From an uncultured Simplicispira sp. (GTDB lineage Bacteria; Pseudomonadota; Gammaproteobacteria; Burkholderiales; Burkholderiaceae_C), in assembly GCA_903882725.1 (NCBI GenBank), contig CAIRYF010000091.1:1-11174 (forward strand): 11,174 nt of DNA. The letters run 5' to 3'. Each line of letters begins with the position of its first letter. Position 1 is the stretch's first letter. The position numbers were made by a program, and so were the translations under genes. Below, piece by piece: positions 1 through 7,790 of this stretch. The notes beneath the pieces were generated by a model. It saw only the letters and a program-made list of their open reading frames with translations. It did not search any database and was not told the DNA's origin.

Positions 1-87
1 GCAATGATGGCCAAGGCGCTACTGAATAAAAATTTAATGCTGATGGATTTCATGAAATCTGAAAAAAAGATTGAATTTAATTTTTAG
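1..87 (+). other. possible C-terminal tail of an ORF entering from the left edge
   Basis: Frame 1 is open from base 1 to a TAG at 85-87 and would encode 28 residues rich in Met, Lys, Asn and Phe. The stretch is much more AT-rich than the rest of the window. No family is recognised and 28 open codons can arise by chance, so this may be plain intergenic DNA. The base composition differs from the flanking rhlE gene, which is compatible with acquired DNA at the edge. Bases 88-132 show no gene. Confidence 0.2.
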
Positions 88-132
88 CTTGTAACAGTTG
101 TTTTTATTTGGGCTATGCACCATGACAAAAGA

Positions 133-158
133 AGTGGTTTTTGCCTAAAAAATCCACT
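133..158 (-). terminator. AT-rich hairpin just after rhlE, possible terminator
   Basis: On the plus strand AGTGGTTTTT (133-142) pairs with AAAAA-T-CCACT (148-158), with one bulged base. It lies 3 bases beyond the rhlE stop. Reading the minus strand, the stem is followed by TTCTTTTG, a broken U tract. The stem is half A-T pairs, so termination strength is doubtful. It may only protect the 3' end of the mRNA. Confidence 0.35.
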
Positions 159-160
159 CA

Positions 161-1480
161 TCAGCGCGCTTCGTCCGGCATGGCAGCCGCAGCCGCCTGC
201 GCTGCGCGCAGCTTGTCCTTCTTGCTGGGGCGCACGCCTTTGACGCCGCCGTTATTGCCTCCGCTAGCACCGCCCAGCTGCTGCGGCGGTGTCGGCGCTA
301 CTTCGGTTGGCTCAAAACCGGCGATATGCTCCAGCGGCAAGCTCAAGCCTTGGCGCTTTTCAATTAAATGCCAATGTGCCTCGCTGGCCGGTGTCACGAG
401 GCTGACCGCCACACCGCTTTCGCCAGCGCGGCCGGTGCGGCCAATGCGGTGGATGTAGTCCACGGCAGAGCGCGGCAGGTCGTAGTTCACCACCGCCGGC
501 AACTGCGCAATGTCGATGCCGCGCGCGGCCAAATCGGTCGTCACCACCACTTGCCAGCGCTGGGCTTTGAATTCGTCCAGCACCTGCGTGCGCGCGCCTT
601 GGCTCAGGTCGCCATGGAACGGCGTCGCAAATACTTTGGCACGGTAGAGCTTTTCGGCCACGTGCTCGGCGGTGTATTTGGTGGCGACAAACACCAGCAC
701 GCGCTCCCAGCCTTCGTCTTTGATGAGTTTGAGCAGCAGTTGGGTGCGGCGTTTGTCATCTACGGCAATGGCGCGCTGCAAGATGGTGGCACTGTCGCCG
801 CTGTCAGCGGTTGCCGTCGGCGCAACTTCGATGCGCACCGGCTCGCGCAACAAGCTGGCAGCCAGCGTTTTGACGCTATCGGGAAAGGTAGCCGAGAAAA
901 ACAGCGTTTGTCGCTGCGCTGGCAACAGGGCCAGCACGCGGTTGAGTTCGTCGGCAAAGCCCAAATCCAGCAAGCGGTCGGCCTCGTCCAGCACCAGCAA
1001 TTGCACGCTGGCGAGTTTCAGGGCGTTGTGCTCGACCAAGTCCAGCAAACGCCCCGGCGTGGCGACCACGATGTCAGCGCCGCCGCGCAGCGCCATCATT
1101 TGCGGGTTGATGGAGACGCCGCCAAACACCACCGCCACTTTCGGGATAGATGTAGATGCAGACGCCAAATGTTGGCCCAAGCTGCGCAGCACTTCGCCGA
1201 CCTGCGCGGCCAGCTCGCGCGTGGGCACGACGACCAGCGTGTGTACGCGCCGCGCGCCGCCGCCAGGGCGCTGCGACAGCGATAAATCTTGGTGGCGTTG
1301 CAGCGCTGGCAAGGCAAACGCCGCCGTCTTGCCCGAGCCGGTTTGGGCTGAGGCCCACACATCAGCGCCGCGCAGCACCGCAGGAATGGCCTCGGCCTGG
1401 ATGGGGGTGGGCGCGGTAAAGCCCAGTTCAGCAGCGGCGCGGGCGAGGGCCGGGGAAAGCCCGAGGGAAGCAAAAGGCAT
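161..1480 (-). CDS. rhlE: DEAD-box ATP-dependent RNA helicase, RhlE type
   Basis: A cytoplasmic RNA helicase of 439 residues that unwinds short RNA duplexes using ATP. RhlE proteins act in rRNA/ribosome maturation and mRNA turnover, often in the cold. All family motifs are visible: Q-motif TPIQ (25-28) with Phe3 upstream, motif I AQTGSGKT (45-52), Ia PTREL (86-90), Ib TPGR (141-144), II DEAD (165-168), III SAT (196-198), V TTDLAARGIDI (314-324) and VI HRIGRTGR (344-351). The C-terminal tail after about 390 is low-complexity (Pro, Gly-Asn, then Lys/Ala) and basic, as in RhlE. The ATG at 1480 puts the Q motif at the normal distance. No Shine-Dalgarno is evident in front of it, and the leader has a U-rich triple repeat. 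The gene is divergent from yciH. The subtype (RhlE rather than DbpA or SrmB) is inferred from overall resemblance. Confidence 0.95.
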   Translation of the reverse strand: MPFASLGLSPALARAAAELGFTAPTPIQAEAIPAVLRGADVWASAQTGSGKTAAFALPALQRHQDLSLSQRPGGGARRVHTLVVVPTRELAAQVGEVLRSLGQHLASASTSIPKVAVVFGGVSINPQMMALRGGADIVVATPGRLLDLVEHNALKLASVQLLVLDEADRLLDLGFADELNRVLALLPAQRQTLFFSATFPDSVKTLAASLLREPVRIEVAPTATADSGDSATILQRAIAVDDKRRTQLLLKLIKDEGWERVLVFVATKYTAEHVAEKLYRAKVFATPFHGDLSQGARTQVLDEFKAQRWQVVVTTDLAARGIDIAQLPAVVNYDLPRSAVDYIHRIGRTGRAGESGVAVSLVTPASEAHWHLIEKRQGLSLPLEHIAGFEPTEVAPTPPQQLGGASGGNNGGVKGVRPSKKDKLRAAQAAAAAMPDEAR

Positions 1481-1492
1481 GGGTGTGGCGAT

Positions 1493-1518
1493 AAAAACGC
1501 AAAAAACGCAAAAAATGC
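1493..1518 (-). repeat. U-rich triple repeat in the rhlE 5' leader
   Basis: The plus strand reads AAAAACGC, AAAAAACGC and AAAAAATGC in tandem. The rhlE mRNA would therefore carry three units of about 9 nt of the form GC(A/G)TTTTTT, about 13 bases before the ATG. Such U tracts can bind Hfq or cold-shock proteins. This is inference; no function is shown. Confidence 0.5.
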
Positions 1519-1568
1519 AGGCTCAATGCCTGTGAGCGGCCATTGTGCGTTACCGCGCTGGGCTGGCG

Positions 1569-1574
1569 GATAAT
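1569..1574 (+). promoter_or_regulatory. possible -10 box for yciH
   Basis: GATAAT matches the sigma-70 -10 consensus at five of six bases and lies 45 bases before the yciH ATG. No good -35 box stands at 16-18 bases: TTGTGC at 1543-1548 is 20 bases away. The box also sits in the loop of a short GGCG/CGCC inverted repeat. Weak evidence. Confidence 0.25.
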
Positions 1575-1619
1575 CGCCGGCTTTCTTAGCACCCCACTAA
1601 CCCACAGGAAACCCTTGCC

Positions 1620-1982
1620 ATGCGTTTGAGTGATTTGGGCGGACTTGTTTATTCCACCGACGTCGGCCGGATGTGCCCCGACTGCCGCCAACCCAAGGCG
1701 CAGTGCGTCTGCAAAGCGGCAGCGGCGGCGGTGCCTGCGGGCGACGGCATTGTGCGCGTCTCGCGCCAAACCAAAGGGCGCGGCGGCAAGGCGGTCACCG
1801 TGGTCAAAGGCGTGCCTTTGGCGGCAGATGCGTTGGTGCTGCTGGGCAAAGCGCTCAAAACCGCCTGCGGCAGCGGCGGCACAGTCAAAGACAGCGTGAT
1901 TGAAGTGCAGGGCGACCATGTTGAGCGCGTCATTGACGCCCTCAAAGCGCAGGGCTACAGCGTCAAGCGCGCCGGCGGCTGA
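1620..1982 (+). CDS. yciH: SUI1/eIF1-like translation factor, YciH family
   Basis: A 120-residue cytoplasmic protein of the bacterial YciH/SUI1 family, related to eukaryotic eIF1 and thought to influence the fidelity of start-site selection. The N-terminal signature LVYSTDVGR (9-17) is typical. It is followed by a Cys cluster, CPDC (19-22) and CVC (29-31), that could bind zinc; from memory, E. coli YciH lacks such a cluster. After a short Ala linker the SUI1 domain (about 43-117) shows RVSRQTKGRGGKAVTVVKG, CGSGGTVKD and the VIEVQGD strand. The ATG at 1620 has AGGAAA about eight bases upstream. The gene is divergent from rhlE, another RNA/translation gene. The family call is firm; the cellular role is known only in outline. 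Confidence 0.92.
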   Translation: MRLSDLGGLVYSTDVGRMCPDCRQPKAQCVCKAAAAAVPAGDGIVRVSRQTKGRGGKAVTVVKGVPLAADALVLLGKALKTACGSGGTVKDSVIEVQGDHVERVIDALKAQGYSVKRAGG

Positions 1983-1995
1983 CAAAATAATGGGC

Positions 1996-2043
1996 AAAAC
2001 AGCCTCAAGCCCTTGCTGGCTCTGCGCTTACAGCTCCTTTTTT
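1996..2043 (-). repeat. hairpin repeat copy 1, diverged
   Basis: Read on the minus strand it has AGCTGTAAGCGC, a 7-base spacer, then AAGGGCTTGAGGC and TGTTTT, the same layout as the four other copies in this window. It lies between the convergent 3' ends of yciH and argP. The left arm is the most diverged of the set, so the internal stem is poor. On the plus strand the copy runs into seven T (2038-2044), so it might help end yciH transcription. Confidence 0.6.
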
Positions 2044-2088
2044 TGATGTTTTTAGTGGCTTTACGCCCTCCGCCCTGCGCCCTGCGCT

Positions 2089-3003
2089 TTATGCCAAGGC
2101 GATAGGCTGTAGCCATTGGCGCGCCGCTGCCATCACGCACTGCGTCAGGCGCTCCAGCCCTGCCTGCACGCTGCGCGCGTGTACCCAATACAAGGGCATA
2201 TCCATGCCGGTGCCCGGCAGCAGTTCGACCAGCGTGCCCGCTTGCAGCTGGCACCCAATCAGCGCAGTGGGGTGCATTCCCCAGCCCAGGCCGAGCTCGC
2301 AGCTGCGCACAAAGCCATCGTTGGAGGGCAAAAAATGCCGGGGCGGGTGGCGGCGGGTGTCTAAACCTTGCTGCTGCAGCCATTGCTCTTGCAGACGGTC
2401 TTGGCGGCCAAAAGTCATCATCGGCGCTTGGGCCATGGCGGGCAGCGCAATGCCGCTGGCCAAATGGCGCACCACAAACGCCGGGCTGGCCGCAGCGACG
2501 TAATGCACCGACCCCAGCGGCCAGGTATTGCAACCGGCAATGCTGGCACCGCTGGCAGTGACGGCGGCCAGCACTTCGCCTTCTTTGATGCGCTGGGCGG
2601 TGTGCTCTTGGTCGTCGATGCGGATGTCCAGCAGCTCGTTGCCGCCGGCGGTGAACGCCGCCATAGCGTCCATAAACCACGTCGAGAGCGAATCGGCATT
2701 CACCGCCAGCTTCAAGGTCGGTGCCGTCATGGGGCCGTCTGCCAGCCCCAGCGCAGGGTGGGCGCGGCGCAGCTCATTTTCTAGCAGCGCGACTTGCTCA
2801 ACGTGCAAGCACAGGCGCCGCCCAGCCTCGGTGCCGGTGCAGGGCTGGCCGCGCAGCACCAGCACTTGGCCGGTGCGCTCTTCGAGTTGCTTGATGCGCT
2901 GCGACACCGCCGAGGACGTGATGTGCAACTTGCGCGCCGCGCGCTCAAAACTGCCCTCACGCACCACTGCGGCCAAGGCTTCCAGTCCGGCGTAGTCCAA
3001 CAT
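2089..3003 (-). CDS. argP: LysR-family transcriptional regulator ArgP
   Basis: A 304-residue DNA-binding regulator of the ArgP/IciA/LysG branch of the LysR family, which senses lysine or arginine and controls a neighbouring exporter. The winged helix-turn-helix is at about residues 4-62, with SFERAARKLHITSSAVSQRI (18-37) as the recognition region and the branch-typical QLEERTGQVLVLR next to it. The effector-binding domain fills about 93-300. Length and start agree with the family: ATG at 3003, with MLDYAGLEALAAVV at the usual N-terminus. It is divergent from the LysE/ArgO exporter gene with 60 bp between starts, the classical regulator-target arrangement. The effector, Arg or Lys, cannot be told from sequence alone. 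Confidence 0.92.
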   Translation of the reverse strand: MLDYAGLEALAAVVREGSFERAARKLHITSSAVSQRIKQLEERTGQVLVLRGQPCTGTEAGRRLCLHVEQVALLENELRRAHPALGLADGPMTAPTLKLAVNADSLSTWFMDAMAAFTAGGNELLDIRIDDQEHTAQRIKEGEVLAAVTASGASIAGCNTWPLGSVHYVAAASPAFVVRHLASGIALPAMAQAPMMTFGRQDRLQEQWLQQQGLDTRRHPPRHFLPSNDGFVRSCELGLGWGMHPTALIGCQLQAGTLVELLPGTGMDMPLYWVHARSVQAGLERLTQCVMAAARQWLQPIALA

Positions 3004-3017
3004 AAGATTTGCTAACT

Positions 3018-3047
3018 TTGGTTCAGATTAATTAATTTTACTTAATC
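3018..3047 (+). promoter_or_regulatory. argO promoter and probable ArgP-binding region
   Basis: This is the AT-rich centre of the argP-argO intergenic region. TTGGTT (3018-3023) and CTTAAT (3041-3046) are 17 bases apart and fit a sigma-70 promoter reading toward argO. An inverted repeat GATTAA (3026-3031) / TTAATC (3042-3047) overlaps it, with ATTAATTAAT inside. LysR-type sites have such dyads, so ArgP binding here is a reasonable inference. The argO leader would be only about 10-20 bases. Confidence 0.45.
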
Positions 3048-3063
3048 ATCTGGGCCACCCAGA

Positions 3064-3717
3064 ATGACCGCCATGTGGACTGCAAATATCTCTTCTTCTT
3101 GGCTGGCGGGCTTTACCGTCTGCCTGTCGCTCATCGTCTCTATCGGCGCGCAAAACCTGTATGTGCTGCGCCAAGCCGTCAGTGGCCGCCATGTGCGCGC
3201 CTGCGTCGCTTGGTGCGTGCTCAGTGATGCGCTGCTGATTGCTCTTGGCGTGGCTGGCATGGCGCAATTGCTGGGCAGCTCGCCGACGCTGGCGCATTAC
3301 CTGACACGGGGCGGCGCGCTGTTTTTGCTGTCCTACGGCCTGTTTGCTTGGTGGCGGGTGTTTGCTGCGGCCGATGCACCCGTCGATCCCAACAACACCG
3401 GCACTTTGGCCGAGCGCAGCCTGCTGGGCGTGCTGGGTACGCTGGCGGTCATTACGCTGCTAAATCCCCATGTTTACCTGGACACAGTGGTGCTGGTCGG
3501 CTCCATCGGCGCACGCCAAGACGGTGCGCTGAAATGGGTATTTGTCTTTGGTGCCGCCTCGGCCAGCTTGGTGTGGTTTGCGGGACTGGCCATGGCTGGG
3601 CAGCGGCTGCAAGGCCTGTTTGCCAAACCGCTGGCTTGGCGCGTGCTGGACGCCTTCACCGGTGCCATGATGCTGGTGCTGGCTTGGTGGCTGTGGCCGG
3701 GGGCAGCGCTAGCGTAA
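3064..3717 (+). CDS. argO: LysE/ArgO-type basic amino acid exporter
   Basis: A 217-residue inner-membrane exporter of the LysE family, expected to pump out surplus arginine and/or lysine. Six hydrophobic segments are visible at about 14-35, 46-70, 82-101, 120-147, 157-178 and 196-214. The signatures SLIVSIGAQN (22-31) with YVLRQ after it, and TLLNPHVYLDTVVLVGSIGA (131-150), are those of ArgO/LysE. Start: ATG 3064 is followed by a second in-frame ATG at 3073, and neither has a clear Shine-Dalgarno. The shorter form also fits the family. It faces argP across a shared promoter region and its 3' end meets metQ with 23 bases between stops. Confidence 0.92.
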   Translation: MTAMWTANISSSWLAGFTVCLSLIVSIGAQNLYVLRQAVSGRHVRACVAWCVLSDALLIALGVAGMAQLLGSSPTLAHYLTRGGALFLLSYGLFAWWRVFAAADAPVDPNNTGTLAERSLLGVLGTLAVITLLNPHVYLDTVVLVGSIGARQDGALKWVFVFGAASASLVWFAGLAMAGQRLQGLFAKPLAWRVLDAFTGAMMLVLAWWLWPGAALA

Positions 3718-3740
3718 GTTTGATGGAAATTAAAGCCCGT

Positions 3741-4526
3741 TTAGAACGTCGGCACCACCGCGCCTTTGTATTTTTCTAAGATAAATTTCTTCACCTCAGG
3801 CGTGCGCAGTGTTTGCACCAATTTGGCAATGCGCGGGTCTTTGGCGTGATCGGCGCGGGCGGCAATGATGTTGACGTAGGGCGATTCGGCACCCTCAATA
3901 AACAATGCGTCTTGTGTCGGATTGAGCTTGGCTTCGATGGCGTAGTTGGTGTTGATCAGCGCCAAATCCACATCGTCCAGCGCGCGCGGCAGCAGGGCGG
4001 CTTCAAGTTCGCGGAACTTGAGTTTTTTGGGGTTCTTGGCGATGTCGATCGGCGTGGCGGTGATGTTTTTGGGGTCTTTCAACTCAATCAGGCCTTGCTT
4101 TTGCAGCAGCAACAGCGCGCGTCCGGCGTTGGAGGGGTCGTTGGGAATGGCCACCAGCGCACCGTTTTTCAGGTCGGCAATGTTCTTGATTTTTTTCGAG
4201 TAAGCGCCAAACGGCTCGACGTGGATTTTGCCGTTGGGCACCGTCACCAAACTGCTTTTGCGATCTTTGTTGTAGCTGTCCAAATACGGCTGGTGCTGGA
4301 AGAAGTTGGCATCGAGCTGCTTGTCTTCGACTGCCGCGTTGGGCTGCACGTAGTCGCTGAACTCGCGCACTTGCAGATCAATGCCTTGGGCTTTCATCTG
4401 GGGTTTGACGAAATTCAAAATTTCAGCGTGGGGCACTGCGGTGGCAGCGACCTTCAACACCTCTTGGGCATGGACGCTCAGGGTGGCGGCGGCAATGGCC
4501 AGGGCGGTCAGGGTTTTTTTCAACAT
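3741..4526 (-). CDS. metQ: MetQ/NlpA-family methionine-binding protein
   Basis: A periplasmic substrate-binding protein of 261 residues for a MetNIQ-type ABC importer (D/L-methionine or a related compound). A Sec signal is visible: KK at 3-4, a hydrophobic core 6-18, and cleavage likely after VHA (18-20). There is no lipobox Cys, so the mature protein would be soluble rather than a lipoprotein like E. coli MetQ. Family blocks include AVPHAEIL, the YVQPNAAV and DANFFQHQPYLD stretches, VAIPNDPSNAGRALLLLQ, and LINTNYA near 190. The gene is complete, with GAAAGA as a weak ribosome site before the ATG at 4526. No metN or metI lies in the window: the neighbours are argO (convergent) and parC. Other NlpA-family ligands are possible. 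Confidence 0.93.
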   Translation of the reverse strand: MLKKTLTALAIAAATLSVHAQEVLKVAATAVPHAEILNFVKPQMKAQGIDLQVREFSDYVQPNAAVEDKQLDANFFQHQPYLDSYNKDRKSSLVTVPNGKIHVEPFGAYSKKIKNIADLKNGALVAIPNDPSNAGRALLLLQKQGLIELKDPKNITATPIDIAKNPKKLKFRELEAALLPRALDDVDLALINTNYAIEAKLNPTQDALFIEGAESPYVNIIAARADHAKDPRIAKLVQTLRTPEVKKFILEKYKGAVVPTF

Positions 4527-4603
4527 TTTTGGTGTCTTTCAATACACAGAAAGTGGCAAGTTTAGGCGGCTGTGGCGCATTTTCTAAATGGTTTTGCGCT
4601 ATG

Positions 4604-4642
4604 TCCTTATGCCGCCCTTGAACAGTCCTTGTGCCGCCCTTG
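4604..4642. repeat. two tandem 17-bp direct repeats after parC
   Basis: TCCTTATGCCGCCCTTG (4604-4620) recurs as TCCTTGTGCCGCCCTTG (4626-4642), a 22-bp period with one mismatch, ending 5 bases from the parC stop. No dyad is visible. Function unknown. Confidence 0.6.
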
Positions 4643-4647
4643 TGGGC

Positions 4648-7017
4648 TTACTGCACCCGTGTCACCAGCGCTGGTTTAAAGCCCAAATCAGCCGCTTTTC
4701 CCTTGCGCCCGCGCAGCGCACGCGCGTTGTTGAGCGAGCGGATCTCCAGCGTTTCTTCGCGCTGCTTGCCGCCGCGCCCAATGCCTTCGATGCGGATGCT
4801 GCGCGTGTACGCTGCCGCGCCAGCCAAACTGTCTTTGTCTTCTAAATCGATCAGCATCAGCCCGCGCCCCCCCTTGTCCATGCGTTTGAGTTCACTGATG
4901 TCAAACGTCAAGATGCGCCCGCCCACCGACGCGCAGGCCACGTGCGTGGCGGCCAGCAGCTCTGCGCTGCCACTGCCACTGCTGCGCGCAGCGTGGGACG
5001 GCACGCAGACTGCTTCGCCCTCGGCCAAAGTAATAAAAGCCTTGCCGCTTTTGTTGCGTGAGACCATGCCCTCGACCGTCGCCAAAAAGCCATAACCGCC
5101 CGTGCTGGCCAGCAGCAAAGTAGCGGCGGCCGGGCCAGCAAAATAATGTGCAATCTGCGTACCGGCTTCCAGCTCAATCAGCGTCGTCACCGGCTGACCG
5201 TCACCGCGCGCGTTGGGCAGCTGCGCCACCGGCACCGAATACACCCGGCCATTGCTGCCAAACACCAAAAATATATCGACGCTGCGGCATTCAAAGGTGC
5301 CGTACAGCGCGTCGCCCGCCTTGAAGGCAAAACTGCCCGCCGCGTGCCCGTGGCCGCTGCGCGCGCGCACCCAGCCTTTGTCAGACACCACCACCGTCAC
5401 CGGCTCATCGACCACTTTGACCTCGACCACGGCTTTTTTCTCGGCCTGGATCAGCGTGCGCCGGGCGTCGGCAAACTGCTTGGCGTCTTGCTCAATCTCT
5501 TTGACCATCAAGCGGCGCAGCACCGCTGGGTTGGCCAAAATATCTTGCAGCTTGCCTTGGCTGTCGCGCAGCGTTTGCAACTCTTGCTCAATCTTGATGG
5601 CCTCTAAGCGCGCCAACTGGCGCAGGCGAATCTCCAAAATATCTTCGGCTTGGCGCTCACTCAGGGCAAAGCGCGCCATCAGATCGGCTTTGGGCTCGTC
5701 GGCATTGCGGATGATGGCAATCACCTCGTCAATGTTGAGCAGCACAATGTGCCGTCCTTCCAAAATGTGGATGCGCTCGCTCACCTTGTGCAAGCGGTGT
5801 TCAGAGCGGCGCGTGATGGTGTTTTGGCGAAACGCCAGCCATTCGATCAGCATTTGGCGCAGCGACTTTTGCACCGGCTTGCCGTCCAGACCGATCATGG
5901 TCAGGTTGATAGACGACGACGTCTCCAAACTGGTGTGCGCCAGCAGCGCCGTGATCAGCTCTTGCTGGGGTGTTTTGCCGGTTTTTGGCTCGCACACCAA
6001 GCGCACGGCAGCGTCTTTGCTGGACTCGTCGCGCACGCCGTCCAACACCGCCAGCACGCTGGCTTTGAGCTGCATTTGGTCTTGGCTCAACGCCTTTTTG
6101 CCAGTTTTGATTTTTGGGTTGGTCAGCTCTTCAATTTCTTCTAGCACCCGCTGCGTGCTGACGCCGGGCGGCAACTCAGTCACCACCAGCTGCCACTGGC
6201 CGCGCGCCAGCTCTTCAATTTTCCAGCGCGCGCGCACCTTCAGGCTGCCGCGCCCGCTGCGGTAGGCGTTGGCGATGTCGGAGGCACTGCTAATGATTTG
6301 GCCGGCGCCGGGATAGTCCGGGCCGGGCAAAATCGCCAGCAAGTCGGTCTCGGGCAGTTGCGGGTTTTTGATGAGCGCCACGCAGGCATCGGCCACTTCG
6401 CGCAGGTTGTGGCTGGGAATTTCGGTCGCCAAGCCGACTGCAATACCACTGGCACCATTGAGCAGCGCAAACGGCAAGCGCGCCGACAATTGGCGCGGCT
6501 CCACAGTCGAACCGTCGTAGTTGGGGATGAAATCGACCGTACCCTCGTCAATTTCTTCCACCAGCAGCCGGGTGATTTTGGCCAAACGCGCCTCGGTGTA
6601 GCGCATCGCCGCCGCGCCATCGCCATCGCGCGAACCAAAGTTGCCTTGGCCGTCAATCAACGGGTAGCGCTGCGAAAAATCTTGCGCCATGCGTACCAGC
6701 GCGTCATACGCCGATTGGTCGCCGTGCGGGTGAAAGCGCCCCAGCACATCGCCGACCACGCGGGCGCTTTTGACGGGCCGGGGCGCGGTGTTGCCGTTCG
6801 GGCCGGAGTAGCCCAAGCCCATGCGCTCCATGGCATACAAAATGCGCCGCTGCACCGGTTTCATGCCATCGCAGACATCGGGCAACGCGCGGCCTTTGAC
6901 GACACTCAGCGCGTATTCAAGGTAAGCGCGCTGGGCGTAACTGCCAAGGCTGTCGGCATCGGTGTCGGTATCAGGAGCTGGCGGCTCGGCCAGCGGGGTC
7001 AAAAGGTCATCGGTCAT
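4648..7017 (-). CDS. parC: DNA topoisomerase IV subunit A
   Basis: The DNA-cleaving subunit of topoisomerase IV, which with ParE decatenates daughter chromosomes. 789 residues, close to the family size (E. coli 752). The N-terminal winged-helix/tower part holds [16 protein letters not shown] (53-68), the quinolone-region HPHGD (96-100) and the catalytic Tyr140 in RYTEARL. The coiled-coil gate follows ([18 protein letters not shown] and the ENIL-type [14 protein letters not shown] region). From about 510 on come the beta-pinwheel repeats of the C-terminal domain, shorter than in GyrA, supporting ParC over GyrA. At the position of the usual quinolone-contact Ser the residue is Gln101, and the acidic partner is Asp105. 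ParE is not in view. The start has no obvious Shine-Dalgarno; a hairpin repeat lies within 30-70 bases upstream. Confidence 0.95.
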   Translation of the reverse strand: MTDDLLTPLAEPPAPDTDTDADSLGSYAQRAYLEYALSVVKGRALPDVCDGMKPVQRRILYAMERMGLGYSGPNGNTAPRPVKSARVVGDVLGRFHPHGDQSAYDALVRMAQDFSQRYPLIDGQGNFGSRDGDGAAAMRYTEARLAKITRLLVEEIDEGTVDFIPNYDGSTVEPRQLSARLPFALLNGASGIAVGLATEIPSHNLREVADACVALIKNPQLPETDLLAILPGPDYPGAGQIISSASDIANAYRSGRGSLKVRARWKIEELARGQWQLVVTELPPGVSTQRVLEEIEELTNPKIKTGKKALSQDQMQLKASVLAVLDGVRDESSKDAAVRLVCEPKTGKTPQQELITALLAHTSLETSSSINLTMIGLDGKPVQKSLRQMLIEWLAFRQNTITRRSEHRLHKVSERIHILEGRHIVLLNIDEVIAIIRNADEPKADLMARFALSERQAEDILEIRLRQLARLEAIKIEQELQTLRDSQGKLQDILANPAVLRRLMVKEIEQDAKQFADARRTLIQAEKKAVVEVKVVDEPVTVVVSDKGWVRARSGHGHAAGSFAFKAGDALYGTFECRSVDIFLVFGSNGRVYSVPVAQLPNARGDGQPVTTLIELEAGTQIAHYFAGPAAATLLLASTGGYGFLATVEGMVSRNKSGKAFITLAEGEAVCVPSHAARSSGSGSAELLAATHVACASVGGRILTFDISELKRMDKGGRGLMLIDLEDKDSLAGAAAYTRSIRIEGIGRGGKQREETLEIRSLNNARALRGRKGKAADLGFKPALVTRVQ

Positions 7018-7043
7018 CTGGACAATAAATTTAATTCAAAAAT

Positions 7044-7087
7044 GAGAGCTGGTAGCGCTTATCCCATAAGGGCTAGAGGCTGTTTTT
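7044..7087 (+). repeat. hairpin repeat copy 2
   Basis: AGCTGGTAGCGCTT, a 7-base spacer, AAGGGCTAGAGGC, then TGTTTTT. The core folds as TAGCGCTTAT (7053-7062), loop CCC, ATAAGGGCTA (7066-7075): ten pairs with one mismatch. It fills the gap between the parC start and the DUF411 stop, so it would be in any transcript running into parC. Read on the plus strand, the stem plus T5 resembles a terminator. Confidence 0.75.
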
Positions 7088-7700
7088 AGCGCTTAAAGAC
7101 GCGGGTAGCGCCGCTGCGTGCCACCAGCAGCACATCGTAGGGATCGCGCCGGTTGCCGTAGGCCGCGCCGTCCATGCCGGGCGAGCCCACCGGCATACCG
7201 GGTACGGCCAGCCCCAGCGCTTGCGGTTTTTGTTGCAGCAGCGCGCGCACGTCGCTGGCGGGCACATGGCCTTCGATCAAATAGCCGCCGACCAGTGCAG
7301 TGTGGCAAGAGCCCAGCTTGTGCGGCAGTCCCAAGCGGCTGCGCACGGCGTTGTTGCCGGTGTCATGCACGGTGAAGCTAAAGCCGTTGGCCTGCATATG
7401 CTCCATCCAGTCGTGGCAACAGCCGCAGCTGGGGTCTTTCCAGATTTCGACCGGCGTTGTGGCACTGGCACTGGCACTGGCGGCAGCGGCTGCGCGCACC
7501 CAGTGCGGTGCCAGCAAAGCGGTGCCTAGCAGGGGCAGGACCGTGATCCAGCGTCGGCGCAGCGCGCTCGTTTTACCTGCACTGCCCAAAGCGGTGCGCC
7601 CTTGTACCGGCACCGTGGGGATATGGCCCGGTGCATGGCCAAAAATGGCTCTAGCGCTTACCAATAAAGCGCGAGCAGCTATCAATTGAATAGTGTTCAT
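7086..7700 (-). CDS. DUF411 (CopG-like) exported metal-binding protein
   Basis: A small exported protein of the DUF411 family, often found beside copper and heavy-metal resistance genes and presumed to bind metal in the periplasm. Counting from the ATG at 7700, the conserved blocks are WKDPSCGCCHDWMEHM (87-102, CxCC at 92-95), GSCHTALVGGYLIEGHVPA (130-148, Cys132) and GLAVPGMPVGSPGMDG (163-178). A signal peptide (LRRRWITVLPLLGTALLAPHW, then VRA-AAA) starts only at residue 47. Start is uncertain: ORF ATGs exist at 7772 and 7700, but residues 4-20 from 7700 are a translated hairpin repeat and no Shine-Dalgarno precedes it. A TTG at 7587-7589 with AAGGG nine bases upstream would give about 167 residues with a well-placed signal peptide. 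The coordinates give the ATG form as the outer limit. The family call is firm. Confidence 0.85.
   Translation of the reverse strand: MNTIQLIAARALLVSARAIFGHAPGHIPTVPVQGRTALGSAGKTSALRRRWITVLPLLGTALLAPHWVRAAAAASASASATTPVEIWKDPSCGCCHDWMEHMQANGFSFTVHDTGNNAVRSRLGLPHKLGSCHTALVGGYLIEGHVPASDVRALLQQKPQALGLAVPGMPVGSPGMDGAAYGNRRDPYDVLLVARSGATRVFKR
7641..7690 (-). repeat. hairpin repeat copy 3, inside the DUF411 ORF start
   Basis: On the minus strand: ATTGATAGCTGCTCGCGCTT, 7-base spacer TATTGGT, AAGCGCTAGAG, then CCATTTTTG. GCGCTT (7654-7659) and AAGCGC (7667-7672) on the plus strand form a perfect 6-bp stem. This is the copy closest to the form I remember from Comamonadaceae genomes. It lies between the ATG at 7700 and the proposed TTG start at 7589 of the DUF411 gene. 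Confidence 0.75.
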
Positions 7701-7790
7701 GGTTTTTTGAGGAATAAAAGTGGTTGGCAACGCCCCCAAGGGGATAGGTGCCCCAGAGCAAAGGTTCCGCATGGCACACGCTTGCGCCGC

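Noticed and set aside
368..1535. Plus-strand ORFs opposite rhlE
   Set aside because: They are antisense shadows of a gene with all helicase motifs on the minus strand.
3700..3740. AGCGCTAGCG near the argO stop considered as another hairpin repeat copy
   Set aside because: Only the short GCGCTAGC core is similar. The second block and the 7-base spacing are absent.
5213..6265. Plus-strand ORF opposite parC
   Set aside because: Ser/Arg-rich shadow translation of parC without recognisable features.
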